64,000 bases of DNA from Myxococcota bacterium (GCA_025057315.1 JANWXW010000039.1:62001-126000), one strand, 5' to 3'. Shown: positions 1 through 10,470, numbered from the stretch's first letter. A program made the numbers and translations. The notes: a model not told the origin generated them from the sequence alone.

Positions 1-2
1 TG

Positions 3-305
3 GACGTCTATGAGAACGAGAGCGAACTGGTCGTCGTGGCCGACGTGCCCGGGGGAAGCCGCGAGGGGGCTGTGGTATCGTGGGAGCAGGGTCGTGGCCT
101 GACCCTGTTGGTCCAAGGCCCAGAGCCTCCGGGGGGTACGGTGTGGACGGCAGAGTATGGTCCCCACGACTGGTACCGCGCTCTGGACCTGCCTGAGTAT
201 GCGGACGCGGCACGGGCCACCTCGACCATCAAGGATGGCGTGTTGACCATCCGCATTCCCAAGCGGGCTGCGGCCACCAAGCGCATTCGCGTCCAGGCCG
301 GCTGA
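3..305 (+). CDS. Hsp20/alpha-crystallin small heat-shock protein, 5' truncated
   Basis: The frame is open from the window edge, so the start codon lies upstream. The roughly 100 visible residues begin DVYENESELVVVADVPG, the typical first strands of an alpha-crystallin domain ('ENE..LVV.ADVPG'). They end with TIKDGVLTIRIPK, the usual last domain strand ('..Y.dGvL.I.IPK'). A short tail with an I-x-V element (RIRV) follows, matching the C-terminal anchor that small heat-shock proteins use for oligomer assembly. The family consists of ATP-independent cytosolic holdases that bind unfolding proteins under stress. The stop is TGA at 303-305. The next gene is convergent. The family call is firm; a specific name cannot be given from this fragment. 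Confidence 0.85.
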   Translation, partial: DVYENESELVVVADVPGGSREGAVVSWEQGRGLTLLVQGPEPPGGTVWTAEYGPHDWYRALDLPEYADAARATSTIKDGVLTIRIPKRAAATKRIRVQAG

Positions 306-361
306 GGTTCTCGTTCGTCTCTTCCCGCAAGGGCGCTCGGGTCATCAGGGTCCCGCCGGGT

Positions 362-406
362 CCTGGGCCCTGGGATAGGGTCGTTGTCCCAGGGCCAGGG
401 CCCAGG
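362..406. terminator. 12-bp inverted repeat between convergent genes
   Basis: The arms CCTGGGCCCTGG (362-373) and CCAGGGCCCAGG (395-406) are perfectly complementary, with a 21-nt spacer. They lie 57 bp after the Hsp20 stop in the 324-bp convergent gap before the kinase stop at 630. There is no T-run, so intrinsic termination is an inference from position and symmetry. The left-arm sequence occurs again at 575-586. The rest of 306-629 holds no convincing gene. Confidence 0.4.
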
Positions 407-629
407 CGCCTCCATCCAGCCTTGCCGCGCCGGTCTGTGCCGGATCCGAAGGTTCCAGCGGAAGGTTTCAAGCTGACTGATTCGGTCGCGGGTGTCCCTT
501 TCCTGGGGCATGCGGTGTGGGTTCTGCGCTGCTGTGGCGTCCCGGGGTGGTGCGGCACAATGGGTCTGCAGGCGCCTGGGCCCTGGCTCCGCCCGCGGAT
601 CGGCGTGCAGTGCCCGCTCTGGCGTGTCC

Positions 630-2423
630 TCAGCGCAGCATGCGGTAGGGGTCCTGGCTCGGGTCGTCCTCCTCGGGGGGAGGGGGGGGATGGGGCCCGG
701 CTGCAGGCGGTGAGGCTGGCGGGCTCGGCGGCTCAGTGGCCGGCGCGGTGGCGGCCGGGGGCGTGCTCGGCGCGGTGGCGGCCGGGGGGGTGCCGGGGCC
801 TGTTGGGGCGCTGCTTGGGGGCGGCCCGGCTGCAGGGGCCGAAAACACCGGTGGAGGCAGGGAGGGCGGCGAGGGCTCTCCTGGCGGGGAGGAAGCCTCG
901 GTCCGGATGGGGGGTGGCTCTGCCTGCGGCCCAGCTGGCAGGGGGCGAACGATGCGAGGCGGACCGCCGGCCGGGAAGTGGATTTCTGGCAGCTCCTCGT
1001 CCCTCTGCTGGCTTCGGCGGCGGCGCAGCTCGGGCCGGACTGCGTCGCTGGCCTGGGGGGGGAGACGCTCGGGCTGTGCCCGCAGGGCCGGACGGGCCGG
1101 CTCGGCTTGGGGGGGCTGCTCTGCCACCTGGGCCGAGCGCGCCGGGGGCGGCCCTCCTGTGGCGGCCTGCCCCCGGCTGTGGACGCGATGGACCAGCATC
1201 GCACCGACCAGCCCACCCAGCGCCACTGCCGTACCGAGAAGCAGACCTGCCCGCCGACGCCACCAGGGCAACAGGGCTGCGACCTCGGCCTCCTCTGGTT
1301 CGTTGGCGGAAGAGGCCCCGGGCGCCGCGGCCGAGGCGGCCGGCGTCTGTTCGGCCGAGGGCAGCCCACCCCCTTGTGGCAACATCGGCTCGGATGGCGC
1401 CAGGGACAGCGATCCCGATCCCTGGCGCAGCTGGCGGATCCGCAGCAGCACCTGCTCCCCGTTGGCTGGCCGCTCTGCTGGGTCCTTGCGCAACAGGTCC
1501 AGGATGAGCTGCGCCAAGGGCTCGGACAGGGCCGGATTCAGCGCCCGCGGGTGGGGCGGCTCCTCGCGCAGGTGCCGCAGCAGCACCTGGATGCCCGAGG
1601 TCCCCTCGAACGGCACCCGCCCGGTGGCCATCTGAAACAGAATGCAGCCCAGCGAGTACAGGTCGGCGCGCGGGTCGATGTCTGTGCCCGAGGCCTGCTC
1701 CGGCGCGATGTAGTGGGGCGTGCCGAACACCGTGCCGATGCGCGACAGCTGGCTGTCGCCGTGGTGGTAATCGGCGACGATCTTGGCGATGCCAAAGTCG
1801 ACGATCTTGACCACGTCGCGATCGCCGCGCCGCTCGGTCAGCAGGATGTTTTCGGGCTTGAGGTCGCGGTGGATGATGTTCTTTTCGTGCGCCTCGGCCA
1901 GCGCGGAGGCGATCTGCTCGCCCAGGTGCAGCAGCCGCCCTGGCGGCAGCGGCCCCTGCTCTGACAGCAGAGCCGAGAGCGGTTCCCCCTCCACGTACTC
2001 CATCACGATGTAGGGAACGCCCTCTTCTGTCTGCCCCACCAGGTGCACGGTGGCGATGTTGGGGTGGCACAGCCGGGCGCCGGCCCGCGCCTCGCGGATG
2101 AACCGCTTGACCACGGTCGGATCCTGCAGCAGGTCGGCGCGCAGGATCTTGACCGCCACCTGCCGGTCCATGCCGGTCTGCAGCGCTCGGTACACGGTGC
2201 CTGTGGCCCCCCGCCCGCACGCAGCCACGATCTGGAACTGCCCAAGCAGCAGCCGCCCCACGTAGGGGTCGCTTATGGGCACCGCTGCAAAGCCATCCAC
2301 TGGGCAAAAGCGGACACCGTCCGCATATTGCCGCCGGCAGCGGGTGCATTCCGTCACGGTGCTAGTTGTAGCACCTGGGGGTGGGGGGTTCCAAGTCGCG
2401 GCGGCGCTCATCGGTCTCTTCAT
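630..2423 (-). CDS. Transmembrane Ser/Thr protein kinase with N-terminal zinc-ribbon-like motif
   Basis: A receptor-type eukaryotic-like protein kinase of about 597 residues. Near the N-terminus is a zinc-ribbon-like segment (C26-x2-C29, C40) in which the usual fourth Cys is replaced (FCPVDG). The kinase domain spans about residues 63-335: Gly loop GRGATGTVY, invariant Lys in VAVK (about 92), catalytic HRDLKPEN (185-192), DFG (209-211), and APEQ. One membrane span lies at about 392-412. The remaining C-terminal 180 residues are Pro/Ala-rich and probably extracytoplasmic. ATG at 2423 was chosen because AAGG precedes it; ATG at 2411 (MSAAAT) is equally possible, and the frame stays open to 2489. 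Such kinases phosphorylate Ser/Thr in signalling; the substrate is unknown. Confidence 0.9.
   Translation of the reverse strand: MKRPMSAAATWNPPPPGATTSTVTECTRCRRQYADGVRFCPVDGFAAVPISDPYVGRLLLGQFQIVAACGRGATGTVYRALQTGMDRQVAVKILRADLLQDPTVVKRFIREARAGARLCHPNIATVHLVGQTEEGVPYIVMEYVEGEPLSALLSEQGPLPPGRLLHLGEQIASALAEAHEKNIIHRDLKPENILLTERRGDRDVVKIVDFGIAKIVADYHHGDSQLSRIGTVFGTPHYIAPEQASGTDIDPRADLYSLGCILFQMATGRVPFEGTSGIQVLLRHLREEPPHPRALNPALSEPLAQLILDLLRKDPAERPANGEQVLLRIRQLRQGSGSLSLAPSEPMLPQGGGLPSAEQTPAASAAAPGASSANEPEEAEVAALLPWWRRRAGLLLGTAVALGGLVGAMLVHRVHSRGQAATGGPPPARSAQVAEQPPQAEPARPALRAQPERLPPQASDAVRPELRRRRSQQRDEELPEIHFPAGGPPRIVRPLPAGPQAEPPPIRTEASSPPGEPSPPSLPPPVFSAPAAGPPPSSAPTGPGTPPAATAPSTPPAATAPATEPPSPPASPPAAGPHPPPPPEEDDPSQDPYRMLR
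741..788 (+). repeat. 27-bp-period tandem repeat inside kinase Pro/Ala tail
   Basis: A 21-bp block is identical at 741-761 and 768-788, giving a 27-bp period. On the minus strand it encodes a repeated TPPAATAP-type segment in the C-terminal tail of the kinase. In-frame repeats of this kind expand and contract by slippage, so the tail length probably varies between strains. Confidence 0.6.
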
Positions 2424-2709
2424 CTGGCCTTGCACCGGCTCTGACCAACCGACCTCTTGTCCACAGGACGCAGGCTGCCCCCCTGGCATTCAATCCCGAG
2501 CTCTCGAGGTGGCCCCTGGCAGGGCCGAGACCGCCCCCGGGCAGGCCCCGGCGTTTCAGCTGCCCCAGCCGCCGTCCGGAGAAGAGGCTCACCCACGGTC
2601 AGAAGCAGTCCCGACGTTCCAGCTGCCCCAGGCCCCAGCTGCCCCCCTTGCCCCGGCGGCCCCCCTGCCCCGGCGGCCCCCCTGCCCCGGCCGCCCCGGA
2701 CGACGCCCT
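2424..2709. other. Gene-poor gap with short GC-rich tandem repeat
   Basis: This lies between the kinase start and the stop of the next minus-strand gene. No credible gene is seen. It contains a 17-bp unit, ccccggcggcccccctg, twice in tandem (2651-2667, 2668-2684) followed by a degenerate third copy. It should also hold the kinase promoter, which I could not identify. Confidence 0.4.
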
Positions 2710-3630
2710 TTACCGAGCCTCCTTCTTGCCCCCTGTCTTTCCGGTTGTCCCGCTGGGGAGCGGGGCGCCCTGGTTGGTGCGCAGGGTCTGCCGGCCCAGC
2801 ACCTCGTCGACGATGTCGGCGTTGGGGTCGCCCGGCGTGTCTTCTCGCGCGACGATGTCAATCACGCTGGTGGTGATCCGATGCCCCCGCGGTGGGCTCT
2901 TGATGGCCCGTTCCCGCTCCACCACCGGATAGACGCTCTTGTGCAGCAGCGCCAGAGAGAAGTTGCCGTAAAAGTTCGACTGATCGTAGGCGCGGAGCAC
3001 ATACTCGCCTGCTGGGGGCCATTCCAGGTAGTCCAGGGCCATCTCGTCCTGCGTCTGCATCTTGGCGAAGTTGATCTGCGCCTTGCCGTAGCGCTCCTGC
3101 ATGATCTCGGCGAACTCCTCGAAGGTCTTGCCCTTGAACCGCTCCGCCGGCAGAGCCAGGTACTGCTTGTACAGCTTATCCCGCCAGAAAAACAAAAAGC
3201 GCCGCTGGTTTGCCTCCCAGATGACCAGCATCGACTCGTCGTTCTTGTGGCCGAACTCGCGGTCGACGATGGACACGTCCCAGCCGGTGTGCTGGCCGTC
3301 GAACTTGATGTAGGAGCTTCGCATCTGCGCGATGGCGTCCATCATCTCCCGCCGGATGACGTCCTGCTTGAAGGGGTCGGACTCGGCGCGGATGCGGGGC
3401 TCGAACCGGGCGCGGATGTCCTTCTCGATGATGTCCATGCACTCTGCTGGGCTCATGCCCCATTTGAACTTGCCGGACAGCTCGCTCACCGCACGCGTGG
3501 TCTGCTCGGTCGCCTCTCGGGGGGGCGGCTCGCCGGCCCTTTTGCGCGCCCACGCCACCGTTCCCTCGGGGCCCGGTGGCAGGCCCAGCAGCAATCCCAG
3601 CAACGGAAACAGCACGGAACGCGAGTGCAT
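2710..3630 (-). CDS. Exported protein of unknown function
   Basis: A 306-residue protein with an N-terminal signal-like segment (MHSRSVLFPLLGLLLGLPPG) followed by a charged mature region. I do not recognise the family. The mature part begins with a FKWGMSPAEC-type motif and is rich in Lys, Glu and aromatic residues, including YIKFDGQHTGWD and RRFLFFWRDKLYKQ. That suggests a soluble alpha/beta fold in the periplasm or outside the cell. The C-terminus (TGKTGGKKEAR) is basic and looks disordered. The start is supported by GGGAGAA nine bases upstream. The peptidase gene at 3779-4486 lies upstream on the same strand, and the two could share a transcript. No catalytic motif is evident. Confidence 0.75.
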   Translation of the reverse strand: MHSRSVLFPLLGLLLGLPPGPEGTVAWARKRAGEPPPREATEQTTRAVSELSGKFKWGMSPAECMDIIEKDIRARFEPRIRAESDPFKQDVIRREMMDAIAQMRSSYIKFDGQHTGWDVSIVDREFGHKNDESMLVIWEANQRRFLFFWRDKLYKQYLALPAERFKGKTFEEFAEIMQERYGKAQINFAKMQTQDEMALDYLEWPPAGEYVLRAYDQSNFYGNFSLALLHKSVYPVVERERAIKSPPRGHRITTSVIDIVAREDTPGDPNADIVDEVLGRQTLRTNQGAPLPSGTTGKTGGKKEAR

Positions 3631-3709
3631 GGCGGTGCTTTCTCCCGATCAATGTGTGCATAACCATACCACTGCGACCTGCGGCATGCCATGGGCCCCT
3701 AGGGGATTG

Positions 3710-3803
3710 GCCGTCATGGGGGGAGCGGTCGCCGGGCGCCGGTATGCTTGCCCGCGGCCGCCCCCTCGCCACCGTGGCTTAGCCGTCATGGGGGGAGCGG
3801 TCG
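3710..3803 (+). repeat. 22-bp direct repeat copying the 3' end of the adjacent gene
   Basis: Identical 22-bp copies occur at 3710-3731 and 3782-3803, 72 bp apart. The second copy is the last coding segment of the peptidase gene, reading DRSPHDG before its TAA on the minus strand. The first lies just downstream of that gene. Both contain CATGGGGGG, which also recurs at 4631 and 4665. Confidence 0.7.
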
Positions 3804-4486
3804 GTGGGCACCTCCTCCAGCTGGGGCAACGGGTCTCGCTGGGGTCCTGGTGGGGGCTGGGTGGCTGCATAGCGGGCCCGCTCTCCCGGTCCCGACAGGT
3901 CCACCCAATAGGCGCTGTGGCGCCGCCCCACATCCACGTGGACAAAGCCCGCATTGGGGTAGTAGCCCACCCCGGTATAGGGGAAGGTCCGTCTCAGGTA
4001 GTCCCGGAGCGATTCCAGCGGCACCCCCTCCAGCCGGAAGTCGCAGGCCACGCCACGCCGGTGCGGGCTGTTGGGGTTGCCTTTTTCCCGCGCCACCTGG
4101 GGGGCGCGGTAGCCGGAGATGACGTAGATTTTGGCCCCTTGGTAGTGTCGGGCTGCGGTGTAGAGAATGTGGGCCAGGCGGGCATCGATGGGCCATCGCT
4201 TCTGCGTGTGGTGGCAGCGCAGAAAGTTCATCAGCTGCCTCATTTGGGCCGCTGAGAAGCCGCCCTGACGCGTGTCGGGCCGCAGCAGCAGGCGCGCATG
4301 GGTGTTGACGTGCTCCATCTGCACGGGTGGCGGCAGCAGACGCCGGTCGCGAAGCGGCTGGGCCCGGGCCAGCAGCGCGGGGACCGTCACGGGCACCCGA
4401 GCCCGCCGGGGCGGCGGCCGTCCTGCTGCCCAGACCCCGGTTGCCCCCGGCCCCAAGAGCCCCAGCAGCATGATCATGAGTCCCAT
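3779..4486 (-). CDS. DUF882/YcbK-type M15 peptidoglycan endopeptidase
   Basis: This belongs to the MepK/YcbK (DUF882, M15A-like) zinc peptidase group, which cleaves peptide cross-links in peptidoglycan in the periplasm. The catalytic region shows the family signature: SGYRAPQVAREKGNPNSPHRRG, broken here as SGYRAP then NSPHRRGVACDFR (the His and Asp zinc ligands), and the later FVHVDVG with the third ligand His. Start M22 of the open frame (ATG at 4484-4486) gives MGLMIMLLGLLGPGATGVWA, a good signal peptide; an upstream ATG at 4549 would add an Arg-rich stretch. The mature N-terminus contains Arg-rich linkers. The C-terminal tail (DRSPHDG) is encoded within a 22-bp direct repeat. The family call is confident; the exact cross-link specificity is not known. 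Confidence 0.85.
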   Translation of the reverse strand: MGLMIMLLGLLGPGATGVWAAGRPPPRRARVPVTVPALLARAQPLRDRRLLPPPVQMEHVNTHARLLLRPDTRQGGFSAAQMRQLMNFLRCHHTQKRWPIDARLAHILYTAARHYQGAKIYVISGYRAPQVAREKGNPNSPHRRGVACDFRLEGVPLESLRDYLRRTFPYTGVGYYPNAGFVHVDVGRRHSAYWVDLSGPGERARYAATQPPPGPQRDPLPQLEEVPTDRSPHDG

Positions 4487-4844
4487 CCTGCCGCCCGCGC
4501 CCCGCCCCAGGAGCCTGCCTGCCGCACGGATGCCGACGGAAACGCGCATTCTTTTTCTCTAGCAGAGCCCCTTGGCCAGAGCAAGGATCCGTCCAGGTGG
4601 GCGCCCCGCGGAACCGAGAGGGACGACGGACATGGGGGGGCCTAGCTCCTGCCCCCTACCGCGGCATGGGGGGCAGTCCGCCCTTGCGCAGACGGCCTGC
4701 CGCAGCTGGGGACGCCATCTGCCCACGGCTGTGGGCACGGCCTGGGGGAACAGTCCCCGCCCCCACCGCGCGGTGGCCCACGGAGCACGCTGCGGCCCCA
4801 GGCGGCCTGGTTTCTGCAAGGGGCATGCGTGTGCGGAGAGACCC
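4487..4844. other. Divergent intergenic region with two strong hairpins
   Basis: This lies between the minus-strand peptidase and the plus-strand DUF1592 gene, so it must hold both promoters, though no clear -35/-10 pair was seen. Two perfect hairpins sit in the leader of the plus gene: TGCCCAC-GGCT-GTGGGCA (4720-4737) and GGGGA-ACAG-TCCCC (4745-4758). CATGGGGGG occurs at 4631 and 4665. No gene is supported. Confidence 0.4.
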
Positions 4845-6446
4845 ATGCGATGCCACTGCCTGCTGCTTCTGGGCCTTGCCGCCTGCGGCGGGGCCGTGCT
4901 GGAGGGCGAGCCTGCTGGGCGGCTGGGGCCCGACATCACCCCTGCGCCGGCCACCCTGCACCGCCTGACGAGCCTCCAATACCAGAACACCGTACGCGAC
5001 CTGTTTGGCAGCTGGATCCAGGTGCCTACTGATTTGGATGTTGACACGCCGCTGCATGGCTACCGCAGCATTGGGGCTTCCGCGCTGACCATCTCGGAGC
5101 GGGCGGCCGAGCAATACGAGGCCGCGGCCCTGTCCCTGGCGCGCCAGGTCTTCGGCGATGCTGCGCGGCGCCAGGCCCTGCTGGGCTGCGCTCCTTCGGC
5201 TCCGGATGATGCGTGCGCCCGCAGCGCCCTGCTCCGCCTGGGCCGTCGGGTCTGGCGCCGGCCCCTGCAGCCAGACGAGCTGGAGGGTCTGCTGCGGCTG
5301 TCCCGCCAGGTGGCGGCCTCGCTCCAGAGCAACCTGGCCGGTCTGGAGTATGCCACCGCGGCGCTGCTGCAGTCGCCGCACTTTCTGTTCCGGGTGGAGC
5401 GCGGCGAGCCCGACCCGGAGCATCCTGGCAGTTTGCGCTACACCGCCTATGAGATGGCCAGCCGCCTGTCGTATTTTTTGTGGAACAGCGGGCCGGACGA
5501 GGCGCTGCTGGATGCGGCGGAGCGGGGCGAGCTGCTCCACGAGGCCGGGCTGCGCACCCAGACGGCCCGGCTGCTGGCTGCCCCGCCTGCCCGCGCGGCC
5601 CTGGCCGGTTTTTTCGCGGAGCTGTTCGCGCTGGAGCGGCTGGGGCACGTCGTCAAGGACGCCGCGCTGTTTCCTCAGTTTCGGCCCTCGCTGGTGGAGG
5701 CCATGCGGCAGGAGGTGCTGCGCCAGGTGGACGAGCTGGTCTTTGTCCGCAACGGCGACTACCGCGACCTGTTGGACGGCGACATCACCTTTGTCAACGG
5801 CGAGCTGGCGCGCCTGTATGGTCTGCCGGGCGTGAGCGGTCCTGACCTGGTGCGCACGCAGCTGCCGGCTGGCAGGCGGGCCGGGCTGCTGGGCACTGCC
5901 GCCGTGCTGTCGCTGCATGCCCACGCCACCCTGACCTCGCCGACCCTGCGCGGCAAGTTCGTGCGGCAGCAGCTGCTGTGCCAGGACATCCCGCCGCCGC
6001 CGCCGGGCGTGACGACGTCGCTGCCCCCGCCCACCGGCCGGCCCCAGACGGTGCGGGAGCGGCTGGCCCAACACCGACAGGATCCGGCCTGCCGGTCCTG
6101 CCACGAGCGCATGGACCCTCTGGGGCTGGGCTTGGAGCATTTCGATCCGATTGGTGCCTTTCGCACCCAGGACAACGGCCTGCCGGTGGATGGTCGCGGC
6201 GACCTGGACGGCACGCCGTTTGAGGGTCCCCGCGAGCTGGGGCGGCTGCTGCGCGGTCATGCCGCCATCGGTCTGTGCCTGGTGCGCCAGCTCTATCGGC
6301 ATGCCACGGGGCATCTGGAGTCCGCGGCCGAGGAGGCGGGTGTGCAGGCGCTGTGGCAGCGCTTTGTGCGCGGGCACAACGTCAAGGAGTTGGTCTACGA
6401 TCTTGTGCTTTCGGATGGGTTCCGCCGGGCCAGCGCGCCCCAGTAG
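4845..6446 (+). CDS. DUF1587/DUF1592/DUF1588/DUF1585 lipoprotein (planctomycete-type PSD protein)
   Basis: A secreted multi-domain protein of about 533 residues. The domains run in the family order: LHRLTSLQYQNTVRDLFG (DUF1587), RVWRRPLQPDELEGLL (DUF1595), YEMASRLSYFLW (DUF1592), a RAGLLG...TSPTLRGKFVR block (DUF1588) and a C-terminal LVRQLYRHATG (DUF1585). CRSCH in the DUF1588 part resembles a c-type heme motif, though it may instead be structural. The ATG at 4845 was chosen because GGAGAG precedes it and it gives a lipoprotein signal with lipobox LAAC (C14). The gene is followed after 12 bp by a DUF1552 gene, the standard partner in Planctomycetota and Myxococcota. The molecular function of the pair is not established. 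Confidence 0.9.
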   Translation: MRCHCLLLLGLAACGGAVLEGEPAGRLGPDITPAPATLHRLTSLQYQNTVRDLFGSWIQVPTDLDVDTPLHGYRSIGASALTISERAAEQYEAAALSLARQVFGDAARRQALLGCAPSAPDDACARSALLRLGRRVWRRPLQPDELEGLLRLSRQVAASLQSNLAGLEYATAALLQSPHFLFRVERGEPDPEHPGSLRYTAYEMASRLSYFLWNSGPDEALLDAAERGELLHEAGLRTQTARLLAAPPARAALAGFFAELFALERLGHVVKDAALFPQFRPSLVEAMRQEVLRQVDELVFVRNGDYRDLLDGDITFVNGELARLYGLPGVSGPDLVRTQLPAGRRAGLLGTAAVLSLHAHATLTSPTLRGKFVRQQLLCQDIPPPPPGVTTSLPPPTGRPQTVRERLAQHRQDPACRSCHERMDPLGLGLEHFDPIGAFRTQDNGLPVDGRGDLDGTPFEGPRELGRLLRGHAAIGLCLVRQLYRHATGHLESAAEEAGVQALWQRFVRGHNVKELVYDLVLSDGFRRASAPQ

Positions 6447-6458
6447 CAGGAGATCGCC

Positions 6459-7778
6459 ATGCCACGAGCCGTTCTGAGCCGACGCACCGTGCTGCGGGGG
6501 GCCCTGGGAGGGGCTGCTGTGTCCCTGGCGCTGCCGCCGCTGGAGGCCATGCTGGGCCGCGGGCTGGGCTTTTCCGCACCGCCCCCGCCGCGGCGCTTTG
6601 GCATCTGGTTCTGGGGCAACGGCGTCCGCCTGGAGCACTGGATCCCGCAGGGCACCGGCACCAGCTGGACGCCCCGGGAGGAGCTGGCGCCCCTTGCAGA
6701 TCTGAAGCCCTATCTCAACGTGCTGACCGGCCTGGAGGTCAAAACCGCCACCCACCCGCACCACTCGGGCATGGCCGGCATCCTGACCGGGGCCCCCTTC
6801 CTCAAGCTGGGCACCACCCGCGACACCATCGTGTCCACCTTTGCCACCAAGTCGATTGATCAGGTGGCGGCCGACCACCTGGGCGGCAAGACGCGCTTCC
6901 GGTCGTTGGAGGTGGGCATCTGCCGCTTCCGGGGCTCTGATGAGGGCACGACCTTTCAGCACCTGTCGCACAACGGGCCGAACAACGTCAACCCGTCCGA
7001 GTACTCGCCGGCGCGGCTGTTCCAGCGCCTCTTTGGCGCGCTGCCCCGGCCGGAGCTGGCCGCTGCGCGGCGCAGCGTGCTCGACCTGGTGGTGCAGCAG
7101 GCGGCCTCGCTGCGGGCCACGCTGGGCCCGTCCGACCGGCGGCGCCTGGAGCAGCACATGGAGAGCGTGCGTGCCGTCGAGAAGCGCCTGCGCCAGGCCG
7201 AGCAGGCCTGCGCGCCGCCGCCCCCGGCGCGGGACGTTCCGGATGTAAACGGCCAGGAGCAGATCGAGCAGCAAAACCAGATCATGACCGACCTGCTGGC
7301 GCTGGCTCTGGTGTGCGATCTCTGCCGGGTCTTCTCCGTGCTGTTTTCCACCTGCGGCTCGGGCGTGATCATCTGGCAGGTGGGGGCGCGCAACGGGCTG
7401 CACCAGATCTGCCACGACGAGCCCCTGCCGCAGCCGACCGTGCACCGCGCCACGGTCTTTACCATGCAGCAGCTGGGCTATTTTCTGCGCAAGCTGCGCG
7501 ACACGCAGGAGCTGGGGGGGAACTTGCTGGACAGCTGCTCGATTCTGTGCACCACCGAGCTGTGCGAGGGCAACCGCCACAACAACGACGAGTTCCCCAT
7601 CCTGGTGGCGGGGCGTGCCGGCGGCCGGCTGCGCACCGGTCTACATTACCGCTCGCCCAACCGCGAAAACGCCAGCAAGGTGCTGCTGACCGTGCTGCGG
7701 GCCGCGGGGGTGCCGCTGACCGAGTTTGGCACGGCTGGCGGCCATGTCGACTCCGGCCTGTCGGCGATCGAGGCCTGA
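6459..7778 (+). CDS. DUF1552 protein with Tat signal
   Basis: A 439-residue DUF1552 protein, the usual companion of DUF1592-type proteins. The N-terminus carries a twin-Arg signal (SRRTVLRGALGGAAVSLALP), implying export folded, perhaps with a bound cofactor or metal. Conserved family features include RRFGIWFWGNGVR, HHSGMAGILTG and SCSILCTTELCEGNRHNNDE, split here as SCSILCTTELCEG and NRHNNDEFP; the last resembles a metal-binding segment. The start is supported by AGGAG six bases upstream, 12 bp after the preceding stop, so the two genes form an operon. The last codons and stop are duplicated downstream as a 25-bp repeat. The biochemical function is unknown. Confidence 0.9.
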   Translation: MPRAVLSRRTVLRGALGGAAVSLALPPLEAMLGRGLGFSAPPPPRRFGIWFWGNGVRLEHWIPQGTGTSWTPREELAPLADLKPYLNVLTGLEVKTATHPHHSGMAGILTGAPFLKLGTTRDTIVSTFATKSIDQVAADHLGGKTRFRSLEVGICRFRGSDEGTTFQHLSHNGPNNVNPSEYSPARLFQRLFGALPRPELAAARRSVLDLVVQQAASLRATLGPSDRRRLEQHMESVRAVEKRLRQAEQACAPPPPARDVPDVNGQEQIEQQNQIMTDLLALALVCDLCRVFSVLFSTCGSGVIIWQVGARNGLHQICHDEPLPQPTVHRATVFTMQQLGYFLRKLRDTQELGGNLLDSCSILCTTELCEGNRHNNDEFPILVAGRAGGRLRTGLHYRSPNRENASKVLLTVLRAAGVPLTEFGTAGGHVDSGLSAIEA

Positions 7779-7845
7779 GGCGAGGGGACTTTGCGGCAAT
7801 TGGGCCCTTTGGCGCCCTTTGGCGATCGAGGCCTGAGGCGAGGGG
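7763..7845 (+). repeat. 25-bp direct repeat spanning the DUF1552 stop codon
   Basis: Identical 25-bp copies occur at 7763-7787 and 7821-7845, 58 bp apart. The first includes the last codons and TGA of the DUF1552 gene; the second lies in the intergenic region. The spacer has a small ccctttggcg duplication. Confidence 0.75.
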
Positions 7846-8086
7846 GCCTGGGCCGCTGGGGGCTGGCCTGCTGGTGGGGAGGCGGCGCGGCTGGGGGGTG
7901 GGTCTGCGGCCCGTCGGGCGGGTGGGGCACGGCCCCAGGTGGGGGGCTTGGTCTCTGGCGGCGCGGAGCGATCCTGGGCGGCAGCCGGCTCTGGGGGGTG
8001 GGCCGGCCGGTCCCTGTCTGTCGGCGTCCGCGCGCACGGCCCGTCTGCGGCCGCACGCGCGCACCGGCTGGCATATGATGCCCGCC
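7779..8086 (+). other. Intergenic region, G-rich
   Basis: This 308-bp gap separates the DUF1552 and prolyl oligopeptidase genes. Apart from the second copy of the 25-bp repeat it is a G-rich, low-complexity stretch. No gene, terminator with a T-run or convincing promoter was found. Confidence 0.4.
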
Positions 8087-10297
<2,211 letters not shown>

Positions 10298-10470
10298 GTT
10301 CCTGGCCTTCCTGCCACGTCTTCGCTGGGGGAGCAGGGATGGGCTCTGGCCTGCCAGGGTGTGGCATGGCCCTGCCCGGCCGCCTGGACCCCCCTTGGAG
10401 GGGATCCCCATGTCCCTGCGCCGGCCGCCCCTGCCTTCAGCGCCCGGGTGGGGCCGCCGATGAGGGGGGC

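Noticed and set aside
362..406. Intrinsic terminator with certainty
   Set aside because: The inverted repeat is strong but lacks a T-run on either strand, so it is kept only as a possible terminator.
2275..3663. 462-residue plus-strand frame across the kinase start and the exported protein
   Set aside because: It runs antisense to two better-supported genes and has no conserved features.
4656..7580. 974-residue minus-strand frame opposite the DUF1592/DUF1552 genes
   Set aside because: The translation is low-complexity and the plus-strand genes show complete family domains.
7313..8086. Upstream extension of the prolyl oligopeptidase frame
   Set aside because: It overlaps the DUF1552 gene antisense-like in composition and would remove the lipoprotein signal at 8087.
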